A DNA stretch of 64,000 bases from contig NC_091219.1 of assembly GCF_040958095.1 (NCBI RefSeq), forward strand, positions 29,697,589 through 29,761,588, in the 5' to 3' direction. Each line of letters begins with the position of its first letter. Position 1 is the first letter of the stretch. The notes beneath the pieces were generated by a model. The model saw nothing but the letters and a program-made list of their open reading frames with translations. It searched no databases and had not been told where the DNA came from. Source of the stretch: Procambarus clarkii (lineage: Eukaryota; Arthropoda; Malacostraca; Decapoda; Cambaridae). Of the stretch, positions 1-10,410 are shown one piece after another. Made by a program: the position numbers and the translations under genes.

Positions 1-1690
1 AACACATTCACGGAAAATGAAAATGAAATGTGTGAAACATTAAACGAATAGTTCCAAAGTATGTTTGTACAAAATGAAATCTTCAGAAAACCAGACAATA
101 AGAATTCCAAAGAACAACATAGAGCGTATAGAGGTGTCTAGAGATAAAGTGGAAAATATGCTAAAGGAGCTAAGAAAGAACAAAGCAGTTGGCCCAGATG
201 GAGTTTCACCATGGGTTCTGAGAGAATGTGCATCTGAACTCAACATTCCACCTCGCCTGATCTTTCAGGCATCCCTGTGTACAGGAGTCGTAGCAGACGT
301 GTGGAAAAAGGCTAACATAGTTCCAATTTACAAAAGTGGCAGCAGGGAAGACCCCCTCAATTATAGACCTGTATCATTGACAAGTGTAATAGTGAAATTA
401 TTGGAAAAAATAATAAAAACTAAATGGGTATAACACCTAGAGAGAAATGATATATCAGATAGACAGTATGGTTTTCGATCTGGAAGATCCTGTGTACCGA
501 ATTTACTCAGTTTCTATGATCGAGCCACAGAGATTTTACAGGAAAGAGATGGTTGGGTTGACTGCATCTATCTGGACCTAAAAAAAGCTTTCGACAGAGT
601 TCCACATAAGAGGTTGTTCTGGAAACTGGAACATATTGGAGGGGTGACAGGTATGCTTCTAACATGGATGAAAAATTTTCTGACTGATAGAAAAATGAGG
701 GCAGTAATCAGAGGCAATGTATCGGACTGGAGAAATGTCACAAGTGGAGTACCACAGGGTTCAGTTCTTGCACCAGTGATGTTCATTGTTTACATAAATG
801 ATCTACCAGTTGGTATACAGAATTATATGAACATGTTTGCTGATGATGTCAAGATAATAGGAAGGATAAGAAACTTAGATGATTGTCATGCCCTTTAAGA
901 AGACCTTGACAAAATAAGTATATGGAGCACCACTTGGCAAATGGAATTTAATGTGAATAAATGCCATGTTATGGAATGTGGAATAGGGGAACATAGACCC
1001 CACACAACCTATAAATTATGTGAGAAATCTTTAAAGAATTCTGAGAAAGAAAGAGATCTAGGGGTGATTCTAGGTAGAAAACTATCACCTGAGGACCACA
1101 TAAACATAAAGAACGTTGTGCGAGGAGCCTATGCCACACTTTCTAACTTCAGAATTGCTTTTAAATACATGGATGACGAAATACTAAAGAAATTTTTCAC
1201 GACTTTTGTTAGGCCAAAGGTAGAATATGCAACGGTTGTGTGGTTCCCATATCTTAAGAAGCACATCAATAAACTGGAAAAGACATGCTACTAAGTGTCT
1301 CCCAGAACTGAAGGGCAAGAGCTACGAGGAGAGGTTAGAGGCATTAAATGTGTCAAAACTAGAAGACAGAAGAAAAAGAGGTGATATGATCACTACGTAC
1401 AAAATAGTAACAGGAATTGATAAAATCGATAGGGAAGATTTCCTGAGACCTGGACTTTCAAGAACAAGAGGTCATAGATTTAAGCTAACTAAACAAAGAT
1501 GCCGAAGAAATATAAGAAAGTTCACTTTCACAAACAGAGTGGTAGACGGTTGGAACAAGTTAGGTAAGAAGGTGGTGGAGGCCAAAACAGTCAGTAGCTT
1601 CAAAGCGCTATATGACAAAGAGTGCTGGGTAGACGGGACACCACGAGCGTAGCTCACATCTTGTAACTACACTTAGGTAATTACAGTGAA
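1..1690 (+). pseudogene. LINE family A, degenerate reverse-transcriptase copy (5' end outside window)
   Basis: Remnant of a non-LTR retrotransposon reverse transcriptase of the jockey/CR1/L2 type. Translated blocks follow in order across several frames: NKAVGPDGVSPWVLREC near 180-240, DCIYLDLKKAFDRVPHKR near 560-610, GVPQGSVLAPVMFIVYINDL near 745-800, the catalytic motif as MFADDVKI near 832-856, then LGVILGRKLSPEDHI and the C-terminal KRGDMITTYKIVTGIDKI. Stops (for example in the TAA after KTKWV near 430 and near 897) and frameshifts (near 1,090 and 1,280) break it, so it cannot encode a full enzyme. It ends in the family's 3' sequence CTTAGGTAATTACA near 1,670-1,685, with no poly(A). The better copy at 16.9-18.8 kb on the other strand serves as the reference. 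It probably continues left of the window. Confidence 0.9.
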
Positions 1691-2162
1691 ATAATTCCAT
1701 GTCAGCCACATCAGCCCCAGGAATCCATAATAAACTAAACTCAGAGACATGAGGAGCAGTGGATAAGTTACAGACACCCTCACCAAAGGGAACTTTGAGA
1801 AAGTAAGAGATAACTGCCAGGTTCACAGAGAAATGAAGCTGTAAATGACTGCAAACAATCCAACCAGCAATCAGTTTGAACCCCCCCCCCCCTTTTCCTC
1901 CTAGTTACAGTTGGCCACTACCCAGCTGCTGCTGGTTCTGATGTAAACATTATTCAGTCCTTTGCCTGATATCCACCTGTGTGAACTGCTCCTTGAGTTG
2001 CCAAGTCCTTTTTGTCCCAGCTAATTACTGGATCAAGTATTCACTTAGTTGTGCTTGAGTTGAGTTGGGTTGAGCTCTGCTCTTTCGGCCCACCTCTCAA
2101 CTGTCAATCAACTCCTACTAACTACATACTAACTAATTAATTTTTTTTCACACACAAAAACA
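1691..2162. other. unassigned spacer
   Basis: No gene is recognisable. A C homopolymer lies near 1,880 and a T-run followed by a CACACAAAAACACACC stretch near 2,140-2,165. The latter may be the tail of the adjacent minus-strand SINE. Confidence 0.5.
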
Positions 2163-2340
2163 CACCCAAGAAGCAGCCCGTAACCGCTGTCTAACTCCCA
2201 GGTACCTATTTACTGTTAGGTAACAGGGGCATTAGGGTGAAAGAAATTCTGCCCATTTTTGTTCCTCGCCGGGAAAGGAACCCGGGCCGCAGGATTAAGT
2301 GTCCAGCGTGCTATCCATACAGGCACCAGGGCTCCTGGAT
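2163..2340 (-). mobile_element. tRNA-derived SINE, degenerate copy
   Basis: Read on the minus strand, this has the same order of blocks as the SINE at 43,028-43,275. A tRNA-like head comes first, with a D-arm-like segment, an anticodon region near GCTGGACACTTAATCC, and a T-arm-like GGGTTC. Then follow GGCGAGGAAC, a block with TTTCTTTCACCCT, GTTACCTAACAGTAAATAGG, and a GGGAGTTAGACAGC-type body ending in GGGCTGCTTC. The anticodon-loop bases differ from the 43-kb copy, and the last body segment (GGTGGAGGCCTGG) is missing. It is clearly a SINE and not a functional tRNA, because the cloverleaf is imperfect. Confidence 0.8.
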
Positions 2341-2479
2341 GAAGTGTGGGTCATCCTTTGGACTCTGTCCTGTGGGGACATTTTGCTTGTGTACTGGTTC
2401 AATATTTAGTGTTTCTCGAGTGTGTGTTTATAAGCCTCGCTTATTCAGTAAATTTTGGAAACTGTTCATTTAAAGCTGC

Positions 2480-3660
2480 ACATATTTAGAGCAGCCCTTC
2501 CCTATGCACTCGTTTAGTGATGCTCCTGCCCTAACTGAGTACATTTTTTGGTTGGTTCAGGAGTTTGTCCCATAGAGGCTGGCTTGGTGTTGGGCGCCTT
2601 GCCTAGAGTAATGCAAGGGTCATTGACTCCTTTATTAGGCTCTGAGGTTGGGAGCATTTTAGATTCATTAATTAGGGTTCACTAGGGTTCAGACCTCGAA
2701 GTTTTTCTAGTTGGTATGCTGTTGACACCCTTCATAGCCGTTTTATCCTAATCGGCATCTTATGCCTGATATTGTCATCTCTTTCGTTTGGTTTTGGTGG
2801 AGCCACTTTTGTTGGGATTTGGTGCTGTTCCATAAATTGTCTCCTGTGTCTTTTCACTTCTGGTCTGCCCATTATCATCCTCCAACCATTTTGGTCTCTT
2901 TATTGGGTGTTGATCATTCCTTTGTCTCTTCTGTTATTGGCCACCACTTCAGTATGTATTACCTTTTTCAAGACTTTGTTTGTCTTGGCCCCTTGCTCTC
3001 CTTCAGAGAAGAGCATGAAGCTCTCCTTCAGAACCCCTACCTCTGGAGGAGAGCTTCATGCTCTCATCAAGAGGTAGGGGTTCTTGTTTGATTAGGGGTG
3101 CATCATTTGCCGTGTCCAGTTGCTGCTGTTCGTCATTACCCTTAGTGACACCCGGACTGCTTCTGGGGACATGTTTAATTGTTGTTTCCTTGGTTCCCTG
3201 TTCCAAGGCTCATTTGTTTTGGATTGTTCGCTGTCGTTAAACCTAGCTAGCATGAGGTCTACCCTTAGGCTCATGATGTTCAAAAGTTTGTGACTTTGAC
3301 TTCAGCCTTTTCTAATAGGTCTTGGACTGATAAGTTCTTTTCTAATAAGTCTTGGACATGCATGGGTGCTTTGGAGGTCTAACAGGGTCTTGGTGGCTTT
3401 ACCAGGTCAGTGTTCCTGCTCCATGTCTGGCTTGTGCTGTTCTCAGCTTTGAGGTCTCTTCTTCGAGAGTCTAATCTTCTCTCTCCTCCCTGGTAGGGCC
3501 TGGTTTCCTCATTCTGTGGTTAACCATCTTCAGGGGACCACCACTTGCCCTCATCAGACAACAAGCATTAATGGTAATGAAATTCCTTTTTCTGGTTGAG
3601 CCTCGGTGGCTTCCTATACTACAGTACCCAATTCTCCCCCCCCCCCCTTCCAGGTGCATC
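2480..3660 (+). pseudogene. DIRS-type element fragment: tyrosine recombinase region (copy D1)
   Basis: Shifting frames give pieces of a DIRS-like tyrosine recombinase that also appears near 6.6-7.6, 10.4-11.0, 47.3-47.9 and 48.5-49.3 kb. The block around the first catalytic arginine reads SGGELHALIKR near 3,040-3,070. The downstream GVHH-CPVAA-type block is near 3,095-3,140. A YP-AHDVQKF-type block near 3,255-3,290 corresponds to the second catalytic region (RAHDVRKF in better copies). Stops are frequent and no open frame covers the domain. The end near 3,575-3,615 resembles the terminal sequence of the other DIRS copies (ATGAAATTCC, TTTTTCTGG, GAGCC). DIRS1-like elements are known to be common in decapods; the class assignment here rests on the recombinase and on the reverse-transcriptase motifs in sister copies. 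Confidence 0.7.
3010..3083. repeat. interleaved inverted repeats (A-B-A'-B')
   Basis: An 18-bp segment at 3,010-3,027 (AGAGCATGAAGCTCTCCT) is the perfect reverse complement of 3,047-3,064. A 14-bp segment at 3,031-3,044 is the perfect reverse complement of 3,070-3,083. The order A, B, A', B' is that of a pseudoknot, not a simple hairpin. The right-hand pair (A', B') is the ancestral DIRS recombinase coding sequence ELHAL...KR.GFL; the left-hand pair is extra. Confidence 0.85.
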
Positions 3661-5199
3661 TTTTGGTGGTTTAAACCCTGGACTGAATTCTGTTGACATG
3701 GAAGCTGACAGTTCCCATCACTTGTAGCTGGCCAATTGTAACTAGGGGAGGATGGGGTATCAATCTAGCTACTGGATAGATAATTTGCAGTCATTTGTCG
3801 CTTCAGTTCTGTTTTCTCTGTGAAACTGGCAGTTGTTTGTTTTGCTTCTCTTACTTTCAGAATGTTTTCATTGGCAAAGGTATTAAGAAAAGAATCCCAT
3901 GCTTCCTGCTCCTCTGTGAGGGTGCCAGGTTGTGGCTCTCATCTCCAGTAGGCTATTATCTCTAACATGCACCTTGGCATTTATATGCCTATATGCAAAA
4001 AGAAAAGAGAAAAAATATTTTCTCCCAATAGAATGAATGATTAATTTGGATGCAAAATATAAGGCCAAGTATAAATAAACTGAATATCTACAGTGTATGT
4101 GGTTTCGTGTAGTATAGAGGTTGAGCATTTGGCAGCAGCCCAGCCTGGTCTGAGAGTGCCGGAGGTCACTATCAGCATCACACACTGCCTGAGCTACACA
4201 CCCAGTGATTGTTAACCTTGGATGTTTAGACAATTGAAAGTATGAATGTATATGTATGGATGTACAGTATATATCAGTGAATTAATAATTTAATATATCA
4301 ATGAATAACTGTATGAATGTATGTATGAATGATAAGATTCATATGAAGAAGTATCATATATAGGATCATGTATAAATGAAGTTTTGTATCAGTGTATCAT
4401 TAAAGAATTAAGGAAACGGCAGGCCTTTTGGCCCATGTATGAATTTGGGAGAATATGAATAGGAGCTGTTTTATATGAGCCAAGGTTCCCTCTGTTATGT
4501 TCAAAAGTTGATTGGTTGATCTGGTATACTTCATTACAATCATATAGTCATGAAAACAATGTGAACATAATCAGTATACATGGCATTTAAATATAATTAA
4601 ATTTTATACCATGTCAGTTACCGGATTGGCATAGTAACATTTGTGACAATAACTGCATTTACATAATTAGCAATCATGAAAAAATTGCAGTATTTTTTTC
4701 ATGCCCATTTTTTCATTTCAACTGCATTAACCCAGGAATTGCTGTATGGCAGTAATTGCCCTGTAAGGGTTAGGGACTCCTGGGGCTGATGTGATGCGTG
4801 TGAGCTACCTCTTGTGTACCTAGTTTCAGGGAGCCACTGAAGCCAGGATGTAGCATTTCATTACATTCAATGTTTTTTTTATGTGTAGAGTTAAATTGGT
4901 TAATATAGGTACAGTTTAATTTTAATTACCAGTTGCACACCCTTTAGTGGGTAGGAATTTTCTGTGATAAAAAGAATTCTAATTTCTAATGGCTTCTCTT
5001 AAGTGCTGAGGGAAGTGGAAGACTTCATATAACAAAAGTAAATGTCACACATTTTATAAGATCAAATTCTGAAATATGCGAGAAGTAATGAAATATATTT
5101 TGAGACTTGGGTGAAGCGAGGTAAATCTTTTCTAGAAATATCCATTATACCCTTGGGAGCTAGTGAATAGTAAAATATCCCCGAATGGTGGTAGTCTTT
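3661..5199. other. unassigned AT-rich stretch
   Basis: No coding exon is supported. There is a low-complexity block near 4,240-4,350 (ATGAATGTATG-like). A short stretch near 4,770-4,880 (GGGGCTGATGTG, CAGGGAGCC, TTTCATTACATTCAATG) resembles the ends of the DIRS-type elements elsewhere in the window. The rest looks like ordinary intergenic or old repeat sequence. Confidence 0.4.
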
Positions 5200-7830
5200 C
5201 TAATGTGTCTGTTGTGGTTCTTTTGGATACTCCATTTCCACCTGTGTCCCAATATGAGTGTATCACCCGTGTTGCTTTATCCAATTTTTGTTGTTCTACC
5301 CTGTCCATTCCCTTGAGGAATTAAGGGATGTGGTCTTGTCTTGTGTTCCCAGGGCTGCCTATCTTGTGTATGAGACTGTGGTCATTAGCTTGGTATTCTT
5401 TATTTTCTAATTGGCACTAATTTTGTGCCTAGTGACCTTGCCCTGTATTCTCTTCCGGCTCCCTAGTCTATGGTGCTCTACCTACCAGCACCAGCAAATG
5501 TGGTAGGTAGGACTTCCCCTCCAGATTCGTTTCCGGGTGGCCTTGGGTTCCTCGGAGGGATTCTTTCTCTGCTTCCCTTGCGGAGGTTTGGGAGGCCCCC
5601 TTAGTGTGTACTTCCTGCGAGACCTGGTTTATGCCTCTGTGTTGGGTCCGAGTTTGTTTGAGTTCGGTTTTTCTTACACTGATAGGGTGCTTTCCGAGGT
5701 TCAGGTGTCTTCCTGGCTGCCAAAGAAGGGCGGGACTGCGGTTGCAGTCCCGCCTTCAGCTATGTTTTGAGGAGGACCTGGGTCACTCGGCAGTTGCTCG
5801 AGTAGATGTGTGGGAGCCTGAACTTTGCTCCGTTGGTTTCTCCATTAGGCAGGGTTTGGCTTCGGAGGCTGTTTTGGTACTGTGCAGCCTCTTTTGCAAT
5901 CACGGGGTTCATTCTCTGGTGTCCTTGTGCCAATTGCCCCATCTCTGGTTTCCTCTTGGGTTTTTTGGGGTTTGGTGCCATGACACTTTCCTCTTCCCTT
6001 GCTTGATGTGCTCACGGATGCCTCGTCTCTCGATTGGGACTTTGTGACCAGTGCTTGCCAGTCAGGCTGGAGCATTGTGGGGGGGGGGGAGGTGTCTTTA
6101 CGTCAGGCTCACAGCATGGTGTGGGAGTTTGCGGTGGTGTGGCAGGCGCTACAACGGATTCGGCTTCCTTGGGGCTAGGTGTTCCGGCTTCATTCGAACA
6201 GATTTCCCCATGGTTCATTGTCTCACCAGAGGGGGGGGGTGTCTTTTTGGTCTGTTGCTCTTTGGGGCTGGTCGCTTCATTTCTCTTTCCACTGAGTGGC
6301 CGATCGATGCTGCCTCCTCCTGTTGGCTTTCCCGGACGTTCGGGCATCTCAAAGGGGACCTCTTGGCGTCTCCCACTGTATGTGGCGCTGTTCCTCGACT
6401 TCGAGGCCCTCGCAGTAATGCTTTTCGGCAGGACTGGTTGAGGTGGGGGTTCCTGTATCTCCTTTTCCCGGTCCAGCTATTGCTCTGGGTTCTGCCTCGA
6501 GTGTTTTTCTGGGGCTCTGCCTCTTTCGGCATGTCGGGCCGGTGAGGTACCTTGCCAGTTTGCCTTTCTGCTCCGCACTACTCATCTGACATTTCTGACA
6601 CGTGTGTATTGCCATTTGTATGGTGATCACATGGCTTCTTTGCCGGTGTCCCACCTGCGGTCTTTGTCTCAGCGACAGTATGGAGTTTCCTGGCAGTCTT
6701 TCCATAATTTTCTTTGCCTGCGTCAGTTTTGCACCCGTTTGTTTTGTCCTTTCTTTCTTGGCTTTTTCTGGATCAGCATCTCATGTCTAATACTATCGTT
6801 TATTATCGTGCAGCATTGGCAAAGCCGCTGCAGCTTGCGCTCAGGGTAGATGTCACTTTTGCTCCGTTCAGAATGCTCTCTCGAGTGTTTTTTAACCTCC
6901 GGCCTGCTCATGTGCTGCCTGAGCCTTCTTGGTCTTTGGACTGGGTTCTTTCCTTTCTTTCTTCTTGCTTTGAGGTGGTCCCTTTGGATCGTGGATGCTT
7001 TTGGAAGGCCTTGGTTTTTTTGTTTGCCTTGACCTCTGAGGGTCAGGTTGGGGAGCTTCATGCTCTTCTCAGCTGCTGGTTCTGTTCATTTTGTCCAGAT
7101 GGTCGTTTTGTAATGTACAGAAATAAGAAGAGAAGGCTACAGTCCGTTTGCCTGATTCTCCTTCTTTTCTGGTGCAGAATGAGAGCTGGCTTCTGGAGGG
7201 GTTCATTGGTTGTGGATGCTTGGTTGCTTAGGCCTGGGGTGCACCATGTATTGTGTCTGATGGCGGCAGCTTTATGCTGCTACCTGCAGGCCACTTGTTC
7301 TATGTCAGTGGACACTCTGGGTGGATCCAGTTTCCCCTAGTTCCATTCCAGGGCTCATGCATCTCAGGTTGTCTGCAGTGTCATTAATTCTAGTCAGCCT
7401 GCAGTTTGCCCTCATGCCCCATGATGTTTGCTAGTGTATGCTGCTGTCGTGGCAGCTTTTGGCAACATGTCTTTGATCGACATTCAGTGTGAGGGTTTTG
7501 GAGGTCGAACAGGGTCCTGGCAGCCGGGTATCTCGTGGCCGTTCCTGTTCCTTCATGGTCTTATATGGCCTTGGGCCACCTGTCATGGTCATCTGTCTCT
7601 TCCTTGTCTTAAGACCTGTAGTGCTGCTGCCTCCTAGGTAAGTCCCTGTTTTTACTTGTCTTTGGGTAGTTAGCTTCAGGGAACCGACAGGGCTCCTCAC
7701 AGAAAACCACCATTAAAAATACTGAAACCCCATTTTCTGGGTGAGCTCCGGAGGCCCCCTGACTCCCTCCAGAAGAGGGAGTCAGGGGGCGGTTTTCATA
7801 GTTCAGTAAGTTGGATGGTGGGCTGCTGGC
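5200..7830 (+). pseudogene. DIRS-type retroelement, decayed copy D2 (RT/RNase H tail to recombinase and 3' end)
   Basis: The order is that of a DIRS element. A region around 5,500-6,550 matches the reverse-transcriptase/RNase H tail of the minus-strand copy at 62.1-63.1 kb, with shared blocks such as DWDFVTS and FRQDW. A tyrosine recombinase follows at about 6,560-7,600. Its longest uninterrupted part is at 6,714-7,340: LMSNTIVYYRAALAKPL, VTFAPFRMLSRVF, WSLDWVLSFLSS, GQVGELHALLS and LLRPGVHHVLC. The expected first catalytic Arg in the GRVGELHAL-type block is Gln here. The HxxR block near 7,400 is broken by a stop, and the final GFW-NRVLAARYL block near 7,495-7,540 is frameshifted. The end near 7,665-7,770 carries the family's terminal sequence (CAGAAAACC, CCATTTTCTGGGTGAG). 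Dead copy. Confidence 0.75.
7754..7790. repeat. perfect 16-bp hairpin at DIRS 3' end
   Basis: GCCCCCTGACTCCCTC (7,754-7,769) and its exact reverse complement (7,775-7,790) are separated by the 5-base loop CAGAA. It sits just after the terminal motif TTTTCTGGGTGAG of the DIRS-type element. The GC-rich stem would form a strong cruciform or RNA hairpin. Confidence 0.9.
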
Positions 7831-8017
7831 TCCCGTCCCCTCCTTAAAATTTCTTACCTTCTTGCCATCTCTTATGGCAAGCAGGCAGCTGAATTGGTAT
7901 CGTCCCACCTGCAATTCCCTCCTTGGTGTCGTTGCTCTTTGGTATCCGTGTGGTTCTTTTGTGCCTTTCTTGCTTTTCTTGATTGACATCTCGTGCTGAA
8001 TACCGTCGCTTCATATA
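7831..8017 (+). pseudogene. DIRS-type recombinase fragment D3, left half (split by Tigger)
   Basis: The stretch ending LFLIDISC...IPSLHI corresponds to the D2 recombinase block around 6,750-6,800 (LFLDQHLMSNTIVYY). The reading continues directly in the segment after the Tigger element (10,411 onward), which shows that the transposon landed in a DIRS recombinase. Confidence 0.7.
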
Positions 8018-10408
8018 CAGTGGTACCTCGGAATGCGATTGTCCCTGTATGCGAGATTTTCGGAAGGCGAGGTGTATTTACTCCAAAAATTTGTCTCGGA
8101 AGGCGATGGTTACTTCGGGAGTCGAGTTTGAACGCGAGTTTGTTGATACGCGTACAGCCGACCTAGCGCGTGGTCGTTCGGCGATCGTCGCCCCTCTGCC
8201 CCTCAGTTCACCATTGTCTCGCGCGCAGTGACTACCCCCACATCAATTCTTGTCGTGAATTTTCAGTGTTTTGTTGGATTTTTGGTGATTTGTCTATACA
8301 ATTTGTTATTATATATCTCACCATGAGTCCCAAGAAAGCCAGTGGTAAGGATAAAGGCCAGAAAGCTCATGTGAGGATGACAATAGAGGAGAAACAAGAG
8401 ATCATTCGAAAGCATGAGAACGGTACACGTGTTGTTGATCTTTGTAGGCAGTACAACAAAGCGACATCAACAATATGCACTATACTTAAGAAGAAAAATA
8501 AGATTATGAGTGCTAATGTGGCAAAAGGAGTAAGAACATTAACGACACAAAGACCACAAATACTTGAAGTGGAAAAGTTGTTATTAATTTGGATACACGA
8601 CAAGGAGTTGAGGGGTGATAGTGTTTCGGAGGCCATTATTTCTGAGAAAGCCAGGGTGTTGCACGAAGACCTTCTAAAGAAGACCCCTGCAACGAGTGAT
8701 GCAGATAAGAAAGAGTTTAAGGCAAGCAGGGGCTGGTTTGAAAAATTTAGAAAGAGAAGTGGTATCCATAGTGTTACAAGGCATGGGGAGGCAGCCAGCT
8801 CAGACAAACCAGCCGCTGGACGATTTATTGACGAATTTAAAGAGTTTGCAGAGGCTGAGGGATACCTACCGCAACAAGTGTTTAATTGTGACGAAACAGG
8901 ACTGTTTTGGAAAAGAATGCCTAAGAGGACATACATTACCAATGAGGAAAAATCCTTGCCTGGACACAAGCCTATGAAAGATAGGTTTACGCTTGTGCTG
9001 TGTTCAAATGCGAGTGGCGATTTAAAAATTAAACCCTTGCTAGTGTATCATTCTGAAAATCCAAGGGTTTTCAAACAGTATAATGTGCAGAAAACCCGTT
9101 TGTCTGTGATGTGGAAGTCTAATAAAAAAGCATGGGTGACTAGGCTTATTTTTTCGGAGTGGGTGAATGAAGTGCTGTGCCCTGCCATAGAAAAATATCT
9201 GCAGGAGAAACAATTGCCACTCAGAGCCGTGCTTCTCCTTGACAATGCTCCTGCTCATCCTCCAGGCTTGGAAGATGATTTGATGCCTCAATACAATAAA
9301 TTCCTCACAGTTAAATTCCTTCCTCCTAACACCACTCCTCTAATTCAGCCTATGGACCAGAAAATCATAGCGAATTTTAAGAAACTGTATGAAAGGGCAC
9401 TTTTCCGGAAATGTTTTGAAGTGACTGAAGCCACAAACCTCACCCTCAAAGAGTTCTGGAGAGAGCATTTTAACATTTTTAGTGCTTTAAAACTCGTTGA
9501 CAAAGCCTGGCAAGAAGTGACTCAAAGAACCCTGATCTCTGGCTGGAGAAAATTGTGGCCTGAAGGTGTGAGAGAACTAGACTTTGAGGGGTTTGAGCCT
9601 ATAAATGATGCGCCTATTGTTGAGGAAATTGTTAGTCTAGGCCAGAAAATGGGCTTGGAATTGGATGGTGATGATGTGGAGGAGTTGGTGGAAGAACACA
9701 ACGAAGAACTGACCACCGAAGAACTCCTAGCCCTTCAACAGGAACAGCAAGCCAACACAGCAGCGAATGATTCTGCAGTGGAGGAGGAGGTGGTGGCAAC
9801 AGCACCAGCGAATGTCCCTTCTGCAGTAATTAAGAAGGTGTGTCAGATGTGGGAAGGGATTCAAACAACTATTGAACACACTCACCCAGACAAAGCTGTA
9901 GTAGGCCGTTGTCTTAATCTTTTCAATGACAATGTGATGCCTTACTACAGAGAGAGCTTGCGAAGAAGGGAAAAGCAAGCTTCCATGGACAAATATTTGG
10001 TGAAGAAATCGAGCAGTGAGCCTCAACCAGGACCTAGTGGCACTCAGGTTAAACGTCCCAGGGAGAGCACACCAGAAAGGTCCTCACTGCCTGATGTGAT
10101 TATGGAAGGGGACTCCCCTTCCAAACAGTAACTCCTCTCCTCCTTCCCCCTCCTCACCATCTTCCATACGCCTACAGCACTCGACAGTAAGGTAAGTAAT
10201 AACTGGAACATAGTTTTGTAGGTTTATTTAGATGAATTAGGTAAATTAGGTATAAAAATTTAGTTTGATGTGGGGTTTTTGGGGTAGTCAGGAACGGATT
10301 AATTCATTTCCCTTTATTTCTTATGGGGAAATTAACTTCGGAATGCGAGTTTTCGGAAGGCGAGGCGTCTCCAGGAACGGATTAAACTCGCATTCTGAGG
10401 TATGCCTG
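8018..10408 (+). mobile_element. Tigger/pogo-family DNA transposon, apparently complete
   Basis: A 2.39-kb element flanked by TA dinucleotides (8,016-8,017 and 10,409-10,410), as expected for pogo/Tc1-mariner TA target duplication. The left end reads CAGTGGTACCTCGGAATGCG. The right end, reverse-complemented, reads CAGGCATACCTCAGAATGCG. The ends are imperfect inverted repeats (about 17 of 21 matches), with further subterminal repeats (TTTTCGGAAGGCGAGG) near both ends. It carries a single uninterrupted transposase gene. It interrupts a DIRS-type recombinase. A deleted relative lies at 51.4-52.3 kb on the minus strand. Confidence 0.93.
8323..10131 (+). CDS. Tigger/pogo transposase, 602 aa, intact
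   Basis: Catalyses cut-and-paste transposition at TA sites. The start is the ATG at 8,323 (MSPKKASGKD). An open frame continues upstream to 8,170 only through a GTG and is not needed. Residues about 20-60 form the psq/pogo-type helix-turn-helix (EEKQEIIRKHENGTRVVDLC). Residues about 75-150 form the CENP-B-like second DNA-binding helix-turn-helix (SRGWFEKFRKRSGI). The DDE-type catalytic core follows: Asp190 in FNCDETGLFWK, Asp307 in LLLDNAPAHPPG and Asp345 in IQPMDQKIIANFK, so all three acidic residues are present. An acidic, Glu-rich tail spans roughly 470-545. The length is within the usual range for Tigger transposases. No stop or frameshift occurs, so it is a recent copy and could be active; activity is not shown by sequence. 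CENP-B-type domesticated genes are relatives, but the element ends argue for a transposon. Confidence 0.95.
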   Translation: MSPKKASGKDKGQKAHVRMTIEEKQEIIRKHENGTRVVDLCRQYNKATSTICTILKKKNKIMSANVAKGVRTLTTQRPQILEVEKLLLIWIHDKELRGDSVSEAIISEKARVLHEDLLKKTPATSDADKKEFKASRGWFEKFRKRSGIHSVTRHGEAASSDKPAAGRFIDEFKEFAEAEGYLPQQVFNCDETGLFWKRMPKRTYITNEEKSLPGHKPMKDRFTLVLCSNASGDLKIKPLLVYHSENPRVFKQYNVQKTRLSVMWKSNKKAWVTRLIFSEWVNEVLCPAIEKYLQEKQLPLRAVLLLDNAPAHPPGLEDDLMPQYNKFLTVKFLPPNTTPLIQPMDQKIIANFKKLYERALFRKCFEVTEATNLTLKEFWREHFNIFSALKLVDKAWQEVTQRTLISGWRKLWPEGVRELDFEGFEPINDAPIVEEIVSLGQKMGLELDGDDVEELVEEHNEELTTEELLALQQEQQANTAANDSAVEEEVVATAPANVPSAVIKKVCQMWEGIQTTIEHTHPDKAVVGRCLNLFNDNVMPYYRESLRRREKQASMDKYLVKKSSSEPQPGPSGTQVKRPRESTPERSSLPDVIMEGDSPSKQ

Positions 10409-10410
10409 TA

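Noticed and set aside
8170-8322. N-terminal extension of the Tigger transposase
   Set aside because: It relies on a GTG start and covers the transposon's 5' leader; the ATG at 8,323 gives the family-typical N-terminus.
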